This document shows positions 14,894 to 22,599 of a stretch of DNA of 32,038 nucleotides, in pieces (within the stretch, counting starts at the first letter, position 1; every line of letters begins with the position of its first letter). The notes beneath the pieces are model-generated. The model searched no databases. It was given only the letters and a program-made list of their open reading frames with translations, and was not told where the DNA came from. This stretch comes from Desulfurococcaceae archaeon. Its GTDB lineage: Archaea > Thermoproteota > Thermoprotei_A > Sulfolobales > NBVN01. The translations under genes and the position numbers were made by a program. Location: contig JAJHQR010000014.1 in the NCBI GenBank assembly GCA_020833255.1, forward strand, positions 1 through 32,038. The letters run 5' to 3'.

Positions 14894-15730
14894 ATGGTGT
14901 GTTTAAGAGACGACCCATGCTCCTGGCTTAAGAAAGTGTCAGCAGAAGTCATTAAAGAATTACCACTGACTAAGAGGTATAGCCAACACGTAATGGTGGA
15001 CTGCAAGCTAGGTTACTTATTCAGGGAAAACCTCTCAAGACTTAACGTGAGGTCGGCGGTGGAGATAGGGGCTGGCCCAGGACTCTTAACGAAATTCATT
15101 AAAGACTCGGTCAACTACTTGATAGCTGTGGAGCTAGATATAAAGTTCTTAAAGTTCGGCAGCAGACTAATCAGTGAAGAACCTAACGTAGAATATTTAA
15201 TGAGCGACGGCCTCAAACTACTAGATAGTAAAGTCTTAAGGGTGGATGCCGTAGTATCAAATACGCCGTACTCGCTCACAGGACCCCTGCTAGCATCGAT
15301 AGTGAAGTCAAACATCCCTTACGCACTGCTAACGCTACAGAAAGAAGTCGGTGAGAGACTTGTCGCCGAGCCAGGCAGTAGATCCTACGGACGCGCGACG
15401 GTGTTCGTTCAAAACTTCATGAAGCCTGAAATAATAGATTACGTAAGCCCAACCTCTTTCTACCCACCACCGAAAGTCTGGTCAACGCTACTCCTACTAA
15501 GGAGGTATAGGGTGTGGCGTGAAGAGGATGAGACGCTTGAAAAACTCATTAAATGCTTGTTCAATCAGAGGAGGAAGAAAGCTCTTAAGATAGTTAAAGA
15601 ATGCGTGGACAAACTCTCACCACGTAGATTAGAAGAGAGCGAGTTAAGAAACTTAATCGGCGAGAAGAGAGTCTACGAATTAAGCGCCTCAACCATAAAC
15701 GCTATTCATGAGTTAATTACTAGTAAGTGA
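14894..15730 (+). CDS. ksgA: 16S rRNA adenine dimethyltransferase KsgA/Dim1
   Basis: A 278-residue S-adenosylmethionine-dependent enzyme that dimethylates two adjacent adenines in the 3'-terminal hairpin of small-subunit rRNA late in ribosome assembly. YSQHVMVD (about 29-36) is the N-terminal substrate region corresponding to QHFL. Motif I is VEIGAGPGLLT (56-66). The acidic VELD follows near 83. Motif IV reads NTPYSLTGP at 123-131, where most family members have NLPYxxS. FYPPPKVWSTLL (about 195) is the conserved C-terminal signature. It has its own leaderless promoter and overlaps the convergent RNase H-like gene by 11 bases. The assignment is secure despite the divergent motif IV. Confidence 0.92.
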   Translation: MVCLRDDPCSWLKKVSAEVIKELPLTKRYSQHVMVDCKLGYLFRENLSRLNVRSAVEIGAGPGLLTKFIKDSVNYLIAVELDIKFLKFGSRLISEEPNVEYLMSDGLKLLDSKVLRVDAVVSNTPYSLTGPLLASIVKSNIPYALLTLQKEVGERLVAEPGSRSYGRATVFVQNFMKPEIIDYVSPTSFYPPPKVWSTLLLLRRYRVWREEDETLEKLIKCLFNQRRKKALKIVKECVDKLSPRRLEESELRNLIGEKRVYELSASTINAIHELITSK

Positions 15731-16364
15731 GTCGCAGCAAACCATCTCTGAGAGCTATGTTAATACACGCTCTTAAGTCAGGGTCCTTAATATCCTTCCT
15801 TCCAATATATGTTGTAGGACACGCGTCAGTAGTACTACTCTCATCAACTAAGACGAGGGAGTACCTACCCTCCTCAGCCATTCTCAGAACTTCAGGCATG
15901 AAAGACTCCCAGAACCCCGCCGGAGACACACCAACCTTAACAACCACTTTCTCAGGACGTAGTAAACTCTTAATCTTATCCAGCACCTCAGCTAATTCCG
16001 AGAACTTCTTAACAGAGCCGTAACTCAGTAAAACGTTGTTAGCGAACACTACGTAATTTATTAATGTGTTACCCGGATCAACGCCTACGACGAGAGCCTC
16101 AACCCTACTCACACCAACCAGTTCAAGAACCCTAGCCAAAACATTATCCTCCGAGACCCTCACCACCCTAACCTTGCTAAGATCGTGATCCTTCTTAATT
16201 AGCTCAAGACACTCATCGTCAACGATCAGAGTACTAGCCTCGCGCAAGCTCTCATACGACTCGAAAACAGTGTAATCGAGATCTACTAACTCGCTGAAAT
16301 TCCTAAACACACTCATCAATTTAGGATCGCAAATCGCTACCACGTTACTGCTTGCAGACCTCAC
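15720..16364 (-). CDS. RNase H-fold protein, YqgF/RuvX-like candidate
   Basis: A 214-residue protein with a probable RNase H/RuvC fold in its C-terminal half. VVGVDPGNTLINYVV (92-106) matches the first strand and aspartate of RuvC-like nucleases. LVDESSTT (172-179) resembles the DER-ST box of YqgF/RuvX. KDPDLRACINIALRDG (193-208) gives the last helix with an acidic residue. The N-terminal 90 residues are a separate alpha/beta region without recognised motifs. In bacteria YqgF trims the ends of pre-16S rRNA, and this gene lies tail to tail with the 16S rRNA dimethylase, overlapping it by 11 bases. An rRNA-processing or DNA-junction role is inference only. The start codon is GTG. Confidence 0.6.
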   Translation of the reverse strand: MRSASSNVVAICDPKLMSVFRNFSELVDLDYTVFESYESLREASTLIVDDECLELIKKDHDLSKVRVVRVSEDNVLARVLELVGVSRVEALVVGVDPGNTLINYVVFANNVLLSYGSVKKFSELAEVLDKIKSLLRPEKVVVKVGVSPAGFWESFMPEVLRMAEEGRYSLVLVDESSTTDACPTTYIGRKDIKDPDLRACINIALRDGLLRLTY

Positions 16365-16402
16365 GCCGACCTACGCTCACCTTATTAACAAAGGTCTCAA
16401 AA

Positions 16403-16410
16403 CATATAAC
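16403..16410 (-). promoter_or_regulatory. TATA box for RNase H-like gene
   Basis: The minus strand reads GTTATATG and predicts a start near 16380. AAGGTGAG follows at about 16383-16376 as a possible ribosome-binding site before the GTG at 16364. Confidence 0.4.
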
Positions 16411-16478
16411 CTTAACGCTTGCCTCATCGAAGATCCCTTTTCAGGGCGGGGAGCCACTAACGCAGTCACTAGATTAAT

Positions 16479-16486
16479 CTTTTAAG
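16479..16486 (+). promoter_or_regulatory. TATA-like box for carS
   Basis: CTTTTAAG predicts a start near 16509, downstream of the tracked start at 16488. It therefore favours a later start codon for carS. Confidence 0.35.
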
Positions 16487-16517
16487 CGTGAACATGAGGT
16501 TATTCTCAAGGGTATGC

Positions 16518-17060
16518 GTGTTGAGTGACGTCGCTGAGTATCTGCTAAGGGTAGTGATGATGTATTTACCGGCGATGGTGTCTAACGCAGTGCCTCTGAT
16601 ATGCCGTAAGTACCTCTTCAAAAACCCCCACCCAATAGATTTCAGAACGAATTTCCTTGATGGCAGGAGATTGTTCGGGGACAATAAATCTATTGAGGGC
16701 TTCATATCGGGTGTTGTGGCAGGTACGTTAATAGGCTTGGCTTACAGCCACTACATGCATTCATATGAGTGGGTTACTTACGGATTCCTATCGGGTGTCG
16801 GAGCTATGAGCGGTGACCTCCTCAACTCATTCGTTAAGAGGAGATTAAGTATGAAGCCCGGCCAGCCCTTCATACCGTTCGATCAAATCTCTTTCGTTAT
16901 AGGCGCGTCAATACTTATTAAGGCTTCAGGAATAGACCTTGCCGTCAACCACGAATTAAGATTTGCTGACTTCCTTACAGGTCTTTTACTAGCCGGGATA
17001 CTTCACCCACTAACTAATTACATGGCTTACCTGGCAGGGATAAAGGAAACCCCGCTCTAA
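16518..17060 (+). CDS. carS: CDP-archaeol synthase
   Basis: An integral membrane enzyme that activates digeranylgeranylglyceryl phosphate with CTP to CDP-archaeol, the branch point for polar head groups of archaeal lipids. LPAMVSNAVPLI near the start is the usual first membrane segment. FLDGRRLFGDNKSIEG is the family's cytosolic signature loop. GAMSGDLLNSFVKRR and GQPFIPFDQISFVIG complete the conserved set. Three to four membrane segments are visible. The start is uncertain: GTG 16518 gives 180 residues, has AAGGG five bases upstream and fits the predicted transcript start. The tracked GTG 16488 and ATG 16494 would add 8-10 residues. The gene overlaps nop10 by four bases tail to tail. Confidence 0.88.
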   Translation: MLSDVAEYLLRVVMMYLPAMVSNAVPLICRKYLFKNPHPIDFRTNFLDGRRLFGDNKSIEGFISGVVAGTLIGLAYSHYMHSYEWVTYGFLSGVGAMSGDLLNSFVKRRLSMKPGQPFIPFDQISFVIGASILIKASGIDLAVNHELRFADFLTGLLLAGILHPLTNYMAYLAGIKETPL

Positions 17061-17242
17061 TCATTCTTCGAGGAACTACTCCCGCTACTCAAGTACTTAA
17101 CAGACACTCTATAACTAACGTACTTATCCACAGGGGAGAATCTGGGGGGATGCGGGCAGACAGTCCGTGATCCGCACACAGGACACACTTCCTTCAACGT
17201 GTACCTACCGCAGTTAACGCATCTCCTCATCAAAAACCTCAC
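17057..17242 (-). CDS. nop10: H/ACA RNP component Nop10
   Basis: A 61-residue protein that binds the pseudouridine synthase Cbf5 within H/ACA guide particles, which modify rRNA and tRNA. The zinc ribbon CVNCGRYTLKEVCPVCG (8-24) and the downstream VCPHPPRFSPVDKY box are the Nop10 signature. A serine-rich tail ends the protein. The GTG start at 17242 overlaps the aIF2-alpha stop as GTGA, favouring it over the ATG at 17230. It is the last gene of the L44e-S27e-aIF2-alpha-Nop10 cluster, a well-known conserved archaeal order. Its partner Gar1 is encoded about 8 kb away in this window. Confidence 0.95.
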   Translation of the reverse strand: MRFLMRRCVNCGRYTLKEVCPVCGSRTVCPHPPRFSPVDKYVSYRVSVKYLSSGSSSSKND

Positions 17243-18060
17243 TTTAATCTCTCCCTTTCAAATACTAACTCAATACCGTGTTTACTTGCCGCGTTCCTAG
17301 CGTTATTTAATGCCTCAGCTAAGGCTTTCTCAGCGATCTTATAGTCTTCGGCCAGGACCTCCACAGCGTATCTGGGGGCGCCGACCGTGTAGATCCTGAC
17401 GGAAAGATTCCCTGAGCTCTTAACAGAGGACGCGAGAAGCTCCAGGATTTCCTTGATCTTGTCAACCCCGTCCGACGCCGTGGTACTCAAAGTTATGATG
17501 CCGCGTATCTTCACGCTCTTAGGCTTTATCCTCTTCTTTACTTCCTCAACTATAGCCGGAATCCACTCCTCAGGGATTTCAATCTCAGTTAAGAGTTCCT
17601 CACCCCTAGTAGCTATTTCTTCGAAGGCCGTCATGAGGTCTCCGAAGTAGTCTTCAAGCTTCCACCCGACCTCCCTATAAGCCTCCTCAAGCGACTTACC
17701 TAGTCTCTGAGCTATCATCTCAAGTATTTTCTCAGCTTTCTGCGATCTCTTAAACTCTATGAGCTTATTCCTCTGCTCACTCTCAGTAACCCTCTTAAGC
17801 GAGACGTCTATCTGGTTCTTCCTAGTATCGACTCTTATGACCTTGACCACCACCTTCTGGTTCTCTCTGAGAACCTCGTGTATGTCTTTAACGTACTTAG
17901 AACTTACCTCAGACCACGGCAAGTAAGCTTCTATACCGTTATACTCGTCTAGCTTTAGGTAAGCTCCGTACTCGAAGATCTTGTTCACGGTGCCTATTAC
18001 TAATTCTCCGGCTGACGGGATCGGCCGCCTCTTCCTAACCAACACAAACACCCTCAACAC
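17239..18060 (-). CDS. Translation initiation factor 2 subunit alpha
   Basis: A 273-residue alpha subunit of aIF2, the trimer that delivers initiator tRNA to the small ribosomal subunit. An S1 domain occupies about residues 15-88 (GELVIGTVNKIFEYGAYLKL ... VDTRKNQIDVSLKRV). It is followed by a helical domain, with LGKSLEEAYREVGW, and a C-terminal alpha/beta domain from about 180 that binds the gamma subunit. Eukaryotic eIF2-alpha is controlled by phosphorylation of a serine in the S1 loop; the equivalent loop here reads PWSEVSSKYV. The GTG start overlaps the S27e stop by one base. Length is normal for the family. Confidence 0.96.
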   Translation of the reverse strand: MLRVFVLVRKRRPIPSAGELVIGTVNKIFEYGAYLKLDEYNGIEAYLPWSEVSSKYVKDIHEVLRENQKVVVKVIRVDTRKNQIDVSLKRVTESEQRNKLIEFKRSQKAEKILEMIAQRLGKSLEEAYREVGWKLEDYFGDLMTAFEEIATRGEELLTEIEIPEEWIPAIVEEVKKRIKPKSVKIRGIITLSTTASDGVDKIKEILELLASSVKSSGNLSVRIYTVGAPRYAVEVLAEDYKIAEKALAEALNNARNAASKHGIELVFERERLK

Positions 18061-18260
18061 TAGCTAAGTATCTTGACTACCTCGCCCAGCAACTTAGCCT
18101 TAGCTCCGGTAGGCTGAACTAGTTGCGCACCGCAAATAAGGCATCTCACGGGGAATGAGGCGTGGTCAAAAACTATCTGCTCGTTACCGCACGAGGGGCA
18201 CTTAACCTTGAGGAACTTGCTCTTAGGCATAGGTATTAAGACTTTCTTCTTCCTACTCAT
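18060..18260 (-). CDS. rps27e: Ribosomal protein S27e
   Basis: A 66-residue small-subunit ribosomal protein with a four-cysteine zinc ribbon: CPSCG (about 21-25) and CLICG (about 40-44) around the family core [13 protein letters not shown]. The N-terminus is rich in lysine for rRNA contact. Its ATG overlaps the stop of L44e (ATGA) and its stop overlaps the start of aIF2-alpha, so the three are translationally coupled. Confidence 0.96.
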   Translation of the reverse strand: MSRKKKVLIPMPKSKFLKVKCPSCGNEQIVFDHASFPVRCLICGAQLVQPTGAKAKLLGEVVKILS

Positions 18261-18550
18261 GCCTTACTCAACACCTCACCCAACTCAGCCTTCTTCAACC
18301 TAATGCCTTCCCTATGACTTATGTAGCCACACACACTACACTTAAGCTTGAGAACAACCTTCTTAGTAGTCTTAGCAAACCTCTTCTGCTCTGGCTTCCT
18401 CTTACTCCCGTAACCCTTATTCTTCCTATCATACCTTCTCTGACCCTCGGCAAGAGACCTCCTCTTACCAGACTTGTAGATAGTTATCGAGTGTTGCGTG
18501 TGTTTCTTACACCTCGGGCAGTAAGTGTTGAGCGACTTAGGTATCTTCAC
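18257..18550 (-). CDS. rpl44e: Ribosomal protein L44e
   Basis: A large-subunit ribosomal protein of 97 residues when started at GTG 18550, where the family's typical opening (V/M)[13 protein letters not shown] begins. The track uses an upstream GTG at 18565 that would add MGCCD. Zinc-binding pairs CPRC (about 10-13) and CSVC (about 75-78) bracket the basic [18 protein letters not shown] region. The TATA box at 18593-18601 predicts a leader of about 20 bases that contains GGGGTG, consistent with the later start. It is the first gene of the four-gene cluster ending with nop10. Confidence 0.95.
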   Translation of the reverse strand: MKIPKSLNTYCPRCKKHTQHSITIYKSGKRRSLAEGQRRYDRKNKGYGSKRKPEQKRFAKTTKKVVLKLKCSVCGYISHREGIRLKKAELGEVLSKA

Positions 18551-18592
18551 GTCACAGCACCCCACTCACTACTAAATCTTGTGATCACCAGA

Positions 18593-18601
18593 TAATTTAA
18601 G
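18593..18601 (-). promoter_or_regulatory. TATA box for L44e-S27e-aIF2a-nop10 operon
   Basis: The minus strand reads CTTAAATTA, centred about 26 nt before position 18571. This gives a short leader before the GTG at 18550. Confidence 0.55.
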
Positions 18602-18616
18602 TTTTGCTCGACACCA

Positions 18617-18910
18617 TCACTGCACTCTCGTACCCTTCCTCTCCTCCTCAGCCCTAACCTTAATTATGCCCAAGAACACAGCGCAGCTAACACAGTAACA
18701 CTTAGTTACCGGGTACCTAGCTATTATAGCACCCTTCTTCTCCAACTCGTCAGCTAGTTGCGGGTCGACAGGGGAATACCACCTAGTAACGCAGACGGCC
18801 TTGTCTTCAGGAACTAGCCTACCGCACTGATCACAGTGAATTAATTCCACAGAACCCTTACTACCCTTACGCCTCCCCCTACTCTCACGCTTCTTCGGCA
18901 AACCAAACAC
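18617..18910 (-). CDS. rps26e: Ribosomal protein S26e
   Basis: A 97-residue small-subunit protein near the mRNA exit site, found in eukaryotes and a subset of archaea, chiefly crenarchaea. The N-terminus is highly basic (KKRESRGRRKGSKG). CDQC (about 26-29) and CVSC (about 74-77) form the zinc site, and YCVSCAVFLGIIKVRA is the family signature. The GTG start lies 26 nt after TTATAAA, so it is probably leaderless. It is separated from L44e by a 51-66 bp gap with its own promoter. Its presence is a useful taxonomic marker for this window. Confidence 0.93.
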   Translation of the reverse strand: MFGLPKKRESRGRRKGSKGSVELIHCDQCGRLVPEDKAVCVTRWYSPVDPQLADELEKKGAIIARYPVTKCYCVSCAVFLGIIKVRAEEERKGTRVQ

Positions 18911-18931
18911 CTATAGCTATTGACTCAAGAC

Positions 18932-18939
18932 CTTATAAA
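18932..18939 (-). promoter_or_regulatory. TATA box for S26e
   Basis: The minus strand reads TTTATAAG, centred 26 nt before the GTG at 18910. This implies leaderless translation from GTG. Confidence 0.6.
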
Positions 18940-18954
18940 TCGTTAACGTTGACT

Positions 18955-19007
18955 GGTGTGGTGGTTTAGGTAACGCTCACGCGCTGAGCGTGGGGAAGTT
19001 GCAACCA
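18955..19007 (-). other. Hairpin in the S26e-proS gap, unassigned
   Basis: The minus strand holds a perfect seven-pair hairpin ACGCTCA-GCGCG-TGAGCGT. It is flanked by TGGTT/AACCA, and ACA follows two bases later, about 13 nt from the upper stem. This is the geometry of a pseudouridine-guide pocket. No L7Ae kink-turn signature is visible, so the H/ACA reading is weak. The rest of the 168-bp gap (19008-19078) shows only a short CTTCC/GGAAG pairing. Confidence 0.2.
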
Positions 19008-19078
19008 GGATGAGCTGACTACCCAGCAAATCTTCCTTCACGTTCCGGTAAGCGGGAAGCCGCCTAAAATCCCCGTAG

Positions 19079-20509
19079 CTAGTATTTTCTAGCGTACCTC
19101 ATATGGGTTACGGCTCTCCCACCGCAGACAGGGCACCTCAACTCCCCGTTCCTCACGTCCTCTCTTACCTTAAGAGGGGTTCCTAAAGCTTCTAGACCGT
19201 ACTTACTCGTCACGTAGTCAACGCATCCCTTCGACCCGCACCACGGGATCTCAACTAAGCATTTTCTCTCTTTAAGAGCTTCTTCCAAAGCTTTTAGGTC
19301 GCTTACCTCAGCCACACGACTCTTGAATACTTCCCAAGCCCTCCTACTCAAGTTAGCGTCTATTTCCTCACCCAACCTCCTGAGAACCTCGGGGAGTTCA
19401 TTCATAGGAACCTTCAACCTACTCAAAGTATCCCTCCTGAATACCGTGGCCTTACCCTCACTAAGTTCCCTGGGGCCTAAGTCTATCCTTAGAGGAACTC
19501 CCTTAAGCTCCCAATACACGAACTTCTCACTCGGTGTTTTCTCCTCATCTAGATCTGCGTAAGCTCTGAAACCTTCGTTCTCGAGGCGCTCACTCAATCT
19601 CCCTGCTTCAAGAAACACCTTCTTCTTTTCCTCGTCGCCGCCGGCCGGTATAGGAACCACGACTACTTGGGTAGGGGCTACCTTGAAAGGCAACACCAAG
19701 CCTTTCTCGTCGCCGTGCGTGCTTATAACGGTAGCTATGACCCTCTCGGAAATCCCGTAGGAGGTCTGCCACGCGTAATCGATCGACTCATCCCTCCTCT
19801 GAATCTTAACCTCGAAAACCTTAGTGAAGTTCTGTCCTAGATTGTGTACGGTGCCTATCTGAAGCGCTCTACCGTCAGGCATTAAAGTATCGAAAGCTAT
19901 CGTGTATAAAGCTCCGGGGAACTTATCCCAGTCAGGCCTTCTCGACACTACGTAAGGAATACCCAGCAAATCAAAGAACTTACTGTAAATCCCGACAGCC
20001 TCAGAAACCTGCCTCTCCGAGTCTCTGAAGTCTTCGTGAACCGTGTGCGCTTCCTTGAAAGTGCTGACCTCCCTAACACGTAGCATGGCTCTAGTAGCTT
20101 TCGTCTCATACCTGAAAATACTGACCACCTGATAATACTTCTTAGGTAACTGCTTGTAGCTCTTAATCCAGAAAGACTCCATATAGGTCAAGGAAGTCTC
20201 GCTAGTAGGTCTTAAAGCGAGCTTGACTTCCAGAGGGTCTAAACCGCCGTGAGTAACCCAGAAAACCTGGTCTTCAAACCCTCTCACGTGCTCCGACTCC
20301 TTAGCGAGGAGATCCTCAGGTATTAAGAGAGGCAACAATATCTCCTCATGCCCTGTAGAATCGAGAAGTGAGCGCATTAAGTCGATGACGTGTTTCCTGA
20401 GCTTGAAGCCGTAAGGCATCCACACACCGAAACCCTTAACAGGGTACCTACCATAATCGTAGAGCTCCGCCTCCCTCAAAACCCAGTCAAACCACTCACT
20501 AAAAGTCAT
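19079..20509 (-). CDS. proS: Prolyl-tRNA synthetase (archaeal type)
   Basis: A 476-residue class II synthetase that charges tRNA-Pro. The catalytic domain holds motif 2 ([20 protein letters not shown] with HTVHED) at about 130-155. Motif 3 is less clear. The anticodon-binding domain starts near residue 280 ([15 protein letters not shown]). The C-terminal zinc domain of the archaeal/eukaryote-like form is present, with WCGSKGC and CPVCGG, and the protein ends in the characteristic RYARKY. Bacterial-type editing insertion is absent. The ATG at 20509 is the only plausible start; GAGGAAGAT and GAGG lie upstream. It stands downstream of tRNA-Asp on the same strand. Confidence 0.96.
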   Translation of the reverse strand: MTFSEWFDWVLREAELYDYGRYPVKGFGVWMPYGFKLRKHVIDLMRSLLDSTGHEEILLPLLIPEDLLAKESEHVRGFEDQVFWVTHGGLDPLEVKLALRPTSETSLTYMESFWIKSYKQLPKKYYQVVSIFRYETKATRAMLRVREVSTFKEAHTVHEDFRDSERQVSEAVGIYSKFFDLLGIPYVVSRRPDWDKFPGALYTIAFDTLMPDGRALQIGTVHNLGQNFTKVFEVKIQRRDESIDYAWQTSYGISERVIATVISTHGDEKGLVLPFKVAPTQVVVVPIPAGGDEEKKKVFLEAGRLSERLENEGFRAYADLDEEKTPSEKFVYWELKGVPLRIDLGPRELSEGKATVFRRDTLSRLKVPMNELPEVLRRLGEEIDANLSRRAWEVFKSRVAEVSDLKALEEALKERKCLVEIPWCGSKGCVDYVTSKYGLEALGTPLKVREDVRNGELRCPVCGGRAVTHMRYARKY

Positions 20510-20614
20510 ATTCCTCAGATCTTCCTCCCGAACCAGGACTCACCACCCGACCTAAAAACTAAACCTAAGTACCACTTATATTTTTCTCTCCCTGAATAAC
20601 CCGCGTAAAACGAA

Positions 20615-20725
20615 TGGCGCCGCGGCCGGGATTTGAACCCGGGTCACGGGCTTTCCACGCATGCCCCCATCTCTTAGGAGGCACTCGACAGGCCCGCATA
20701 CTAGGCCGGGCTATACTACCGCGGC
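20615..20725 (-). tRNA. tRNA-Asp (GTC) with 33-nt intron
   Basis: The minus strand folds to a full cloverleaf. The acceptor stem GCCGCGG pairs with CCGCGGC, the discriminator is G, and CCA is encoded (20617-20615). The D arm is GTAT...AGTAT with GG in the loop. The anticodon stem CGGGC/GCCCG encloses loop CTGTCGA with anticodon GTC. The T arm is CCGGG-TTCAAAT-CCCGG. An intron interrupts the gene between positions 37 and 38, giving a mature length of 75 nt plus CCA. A TATA box lies 26-28 nt upstream. The G discriminator fits aspartate identity. Confidence 0.95.
20653..20685 (-). other. Canonical tRNA intron (37/38)
   Basis: This 33-nt insert follows G37. Its TGCCTCC pairs with GGGGGCA to form the intron hairpin, bringing the two splice sites together in the usual bulge-helix-bulge arrangement for the archaeal splicing endonuclease. 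The exact cut may shift by one or two bases because A residues flank the 3' junction. Confidence 0.85.
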
Positions 20726-20749
20726 GCCAATCAATTCTTAGGTGTGAAG

Positions 20750-20757
20750 CTTATAAG
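20750..20757 (-). promoter_or_regulatory. TATA box for tRNA-Asp
   Basis: CTTATAAG is palindromic, with its centre 28 nt before the tRNA 5' end at 20725. Confidence 0.55.
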
Positions 20758-20801
20758 CTTTTTAATGGCTGGGAACGCGTGCCTTCAAAACCGAAGACGT
20801 T

Positions 20802-20810
20802 AAAATATAT
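20802..20810 (+). promoter_or_regulatory. TATA box for aIF5A-SRP54-pus10 operon
   Basis: AAAATATAT predicts a start near 20832. AAGGTG (20832-20837) lies eight bases before the ATG at 20846. Confidence 0.45.
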
Positions 20811-20845
20811 TAGGTTTGTTTAGGATTAGTTAAGGTGCTGTGGTA

Positions 20846-21250
20846 ATGAGTACAACATACGCTGAGTTAGGGGAGTTGCGTGAGGGTAGCTTCATAGTAA
20901 TAGATGGGGAGCCTTGCAGGATAGTTGAGATAAGTAAGGCTAAGACAGGCAAGCACGGGAGTGCTAAAGCACATGTTGTCGCCGTAAGCATATTCTCCGG
21001 GGTTAAGAAGACCTTGGTAGCCCCTGTAGATCAGAGGGTGGAGGTCCCGATAATCGATAAGAGGACTGGTCACGTCATAGCTGTTACGGGGGCTAGCGTT
21101 CAAGTCATGGATTTAGAGACTTACGATACTATAGAGATGGAGATGCCTGAAGAGGAGGAATTAAGGAGTAAGATAGCGGTAGGTGCCGAAGTAGAGTACT
21201 GGAACGTTTTAGGTAAGAGGAAAATTATGAGAGTTCTAAAGGGAGCTTAA
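20846..21250 (+). CDS. Translation factor aIF5A (hypusine-containing)
   Basis: This 134-residue factor helps ribosomes through stalling sequences such as polyproline and carries a hypusine or deoxyhypusine lysine. The modified site is K36 in KTGKHGSAK, counted from the ATG at 20846; the tracked GTG at 20840 adds two residues and is less likely. The N-terminal SH3-like domain and C-terminal OB fold are both of normal length. Its stop overlaps the SRP54 start as TAATG, so translation of the targeting factor is coupled to it. Confidence 0.96.
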   Translation: MSTTYAELGELREGSFIVIDGEPCRIVEISKAKTGKHGSAKAHVVAVSIFSGVKKTLVAPVDQRVEVPIIDKRTGHVIAVTGASVQVMDLETYDTIEMEMPEEEELRSKIAVGAEVEYWNVLGKRKIMRVLKGA

Positions 21251-22599
21251 TGAGTTACTTAGGAAGACTAAAAGACTTAATCTCAGATTTTGTGAGAGGT
21301 AAAGGACCTTACGAGGAAAGCGTTAACGAGTTTATAAAAGAACTCCAGAAAGAACTGATTAAGGCTGACGTAAACCTAAAGTTAGTGATTGAGTTAACTA
21401 AGAACATAAAAGAGCAAGCACTAAAGTCTGAGCCGCCGCCAGGGATCCTGAGGCGTGAGTGGTTCGTTAAAATAGTCTACGATAACCTAGTAAAGTTCTT
21501 CGGCGGTGAGGTAGTCGACGTACTGCCTAAGAAGATCCCGTGGGTCCTGATGTTGGTCGGCATACAAGGTAGCGGGAAAACAACTACTGCGGGGAAACTC
21601 GCTTACTACTATAAGAAACTCGGTTACAAGCCCTGCTTAATAACCACGGACACCTACAGACCTGCCGCGTACGACCAGCTGAAGCAGATAGCCGAGAAAC
21701 TCAACGTACCCTTCTACGGTGAAAAAGATAGCGATAACCCCGTCGAGATAGGCGTGCGCGGCTTAAGCAAAGCTCTTAAAGAAGGGTGTAGCTTAGTCAT
21801 AATTGACACGGCCGGTAGACACGGCTACGGGGAGGAAGAACGCCTCCTCACCGAGATGGAGGAGTTAGCTAAGGCTTTAAAACCTGATGAGATCATGCTA
21901 GTCATTGACGCGTACATAGGTCAGAAAGCTTACGACATAGCGAGGAGATTCCACGAGAAAACCCCTGTAGGCTCTATCTTCGTTACGAAACTTGATGGAA
22001 CAGCTAAGGGCGGCGGAGCCCTCTCAGCGGTCGCGGCAACGGGAGCTAGAATAAAATTCGTTGGTGACGGGGAGAAACTTGAAGACATAGAGCCATTCAA
22101 CCCCAAGAAATTCGTCGCTCGACTACTAGGTCTCGGAGATCTGGAAACCTTGTTAGAGAAGTTTAGAGCTTTAGAAGAGAGTGAGGAGGTTCAGAAAAGA
22201 CTTGAGAAAGCTATCCTCACAGGGAAGCTGACTTTAAGAGATGTTTACGCTCAAATAAAGTCTTTGAGGAGATTAGGGCCTCTGAGGAAGGTACTCCAGA
22301 TGATTCCGGGCTTCAGCATGCCCATACCAATCGACGACGAAAAACTACAGATCTCTGAAAAGAACATGGAGAAATGGCTGCATATAATGGATTCAATGAC
22401 TTACGACGAGCTAGACCACCCGACAATAATAGACAAGAGCAGAATAAACAGGATAGCTAGGGGTGCTGGAGTAAGCCCTAACGACGTGAAGGAACTCCTA
22501 CAATATTACGAGACCTTAGTAAAGATGGTGAAGACTCTGAGAAGTAAGAAAGACATACTTAAGAGGTTCGGGCTGAAAGATGTCTCACTTGAACAATGA
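21250..22599 (+). CDS. srp54: Signal recognition particle GTPase SRP54
   Basis: A 449-residue GTPase that recognises signal sequences on ribosomes and, with SRP RNA and SRP19, delivers them to the receptor FtsY. The helical N domain (1-85) is followed by the G domain with P-loop GIQGSGKTT (104-112), DTYRPAAYDQL, DTAGRHGYGEE and TKLDGTAKGGG. The C-terminal M domain from about 300 holds PGFSMPIP and the RNA-binding IARGAG box. The gene overlaps pus10 by 20 bases. SRP19 lies about 2.7 kb downstream on the same strand, so two SRP proteins are encoded close together. Confidence 0.97.
   Translation: MSYLGRLKDLISDFVRGKGPYEESVNEFIKELQKELIKADVNLKLVIELTKNIKEQALKSEPPPGILRREWFVKIVYDNLVKFFGGEVVDVLPKKIPWVLMLVGIQGSGKTTTAGKLAYYYKKLGYKPCLITTDTYRPAAYDQLKQIAEKLNVPFYGEKDSDNPVEIGVRGLSKALKEGCSLVIIDTAGRHGYGEEERLLTEMEELAKALKPDEIMLVIDAYIGQKAYDIARRFHEKTPVGSIFVTKLDGTAKGGGALSAVAATGARIKFVGDGEKLEDIEPFNPKKFVARLLGLGDLETLLEKFRALEESEEVQKRLEKAILTGKLTLRDVYAQIKSLRRLGPLRKVLQMIPGFSMPIPIDDEKLQISEKNMEKWLHIMDSMTYDELDHPTIIDKSRINRIARGAGVSPNDVKELLQYYETLVKMVKTLRSKKDILKRFGLKDVSLEQ

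Noticed and set aside
8127-18988. Shared 12-mer CTCACGCGCTGA at about 8127 and 18977
   Set aside because: Exact 12-mers recur by chance many times in 32 kb, and the flanks share no structure.
18955-19007. Full H/ACA guide RNA call for the hairpin upstream of S26e
   Set aside because: The pocket geometry and ACA spacing are right, but the lower stem is only five pairs and there is no kink-turn or k-loop G-A signature for L7Ae. It is kept only as an unassigned hairpin.
20614-20823. Plus-strand ORF of 69 aa in the track
   Set aside because: It lies antisense over the tRNA-Asp gene and its promoter and has no family features.
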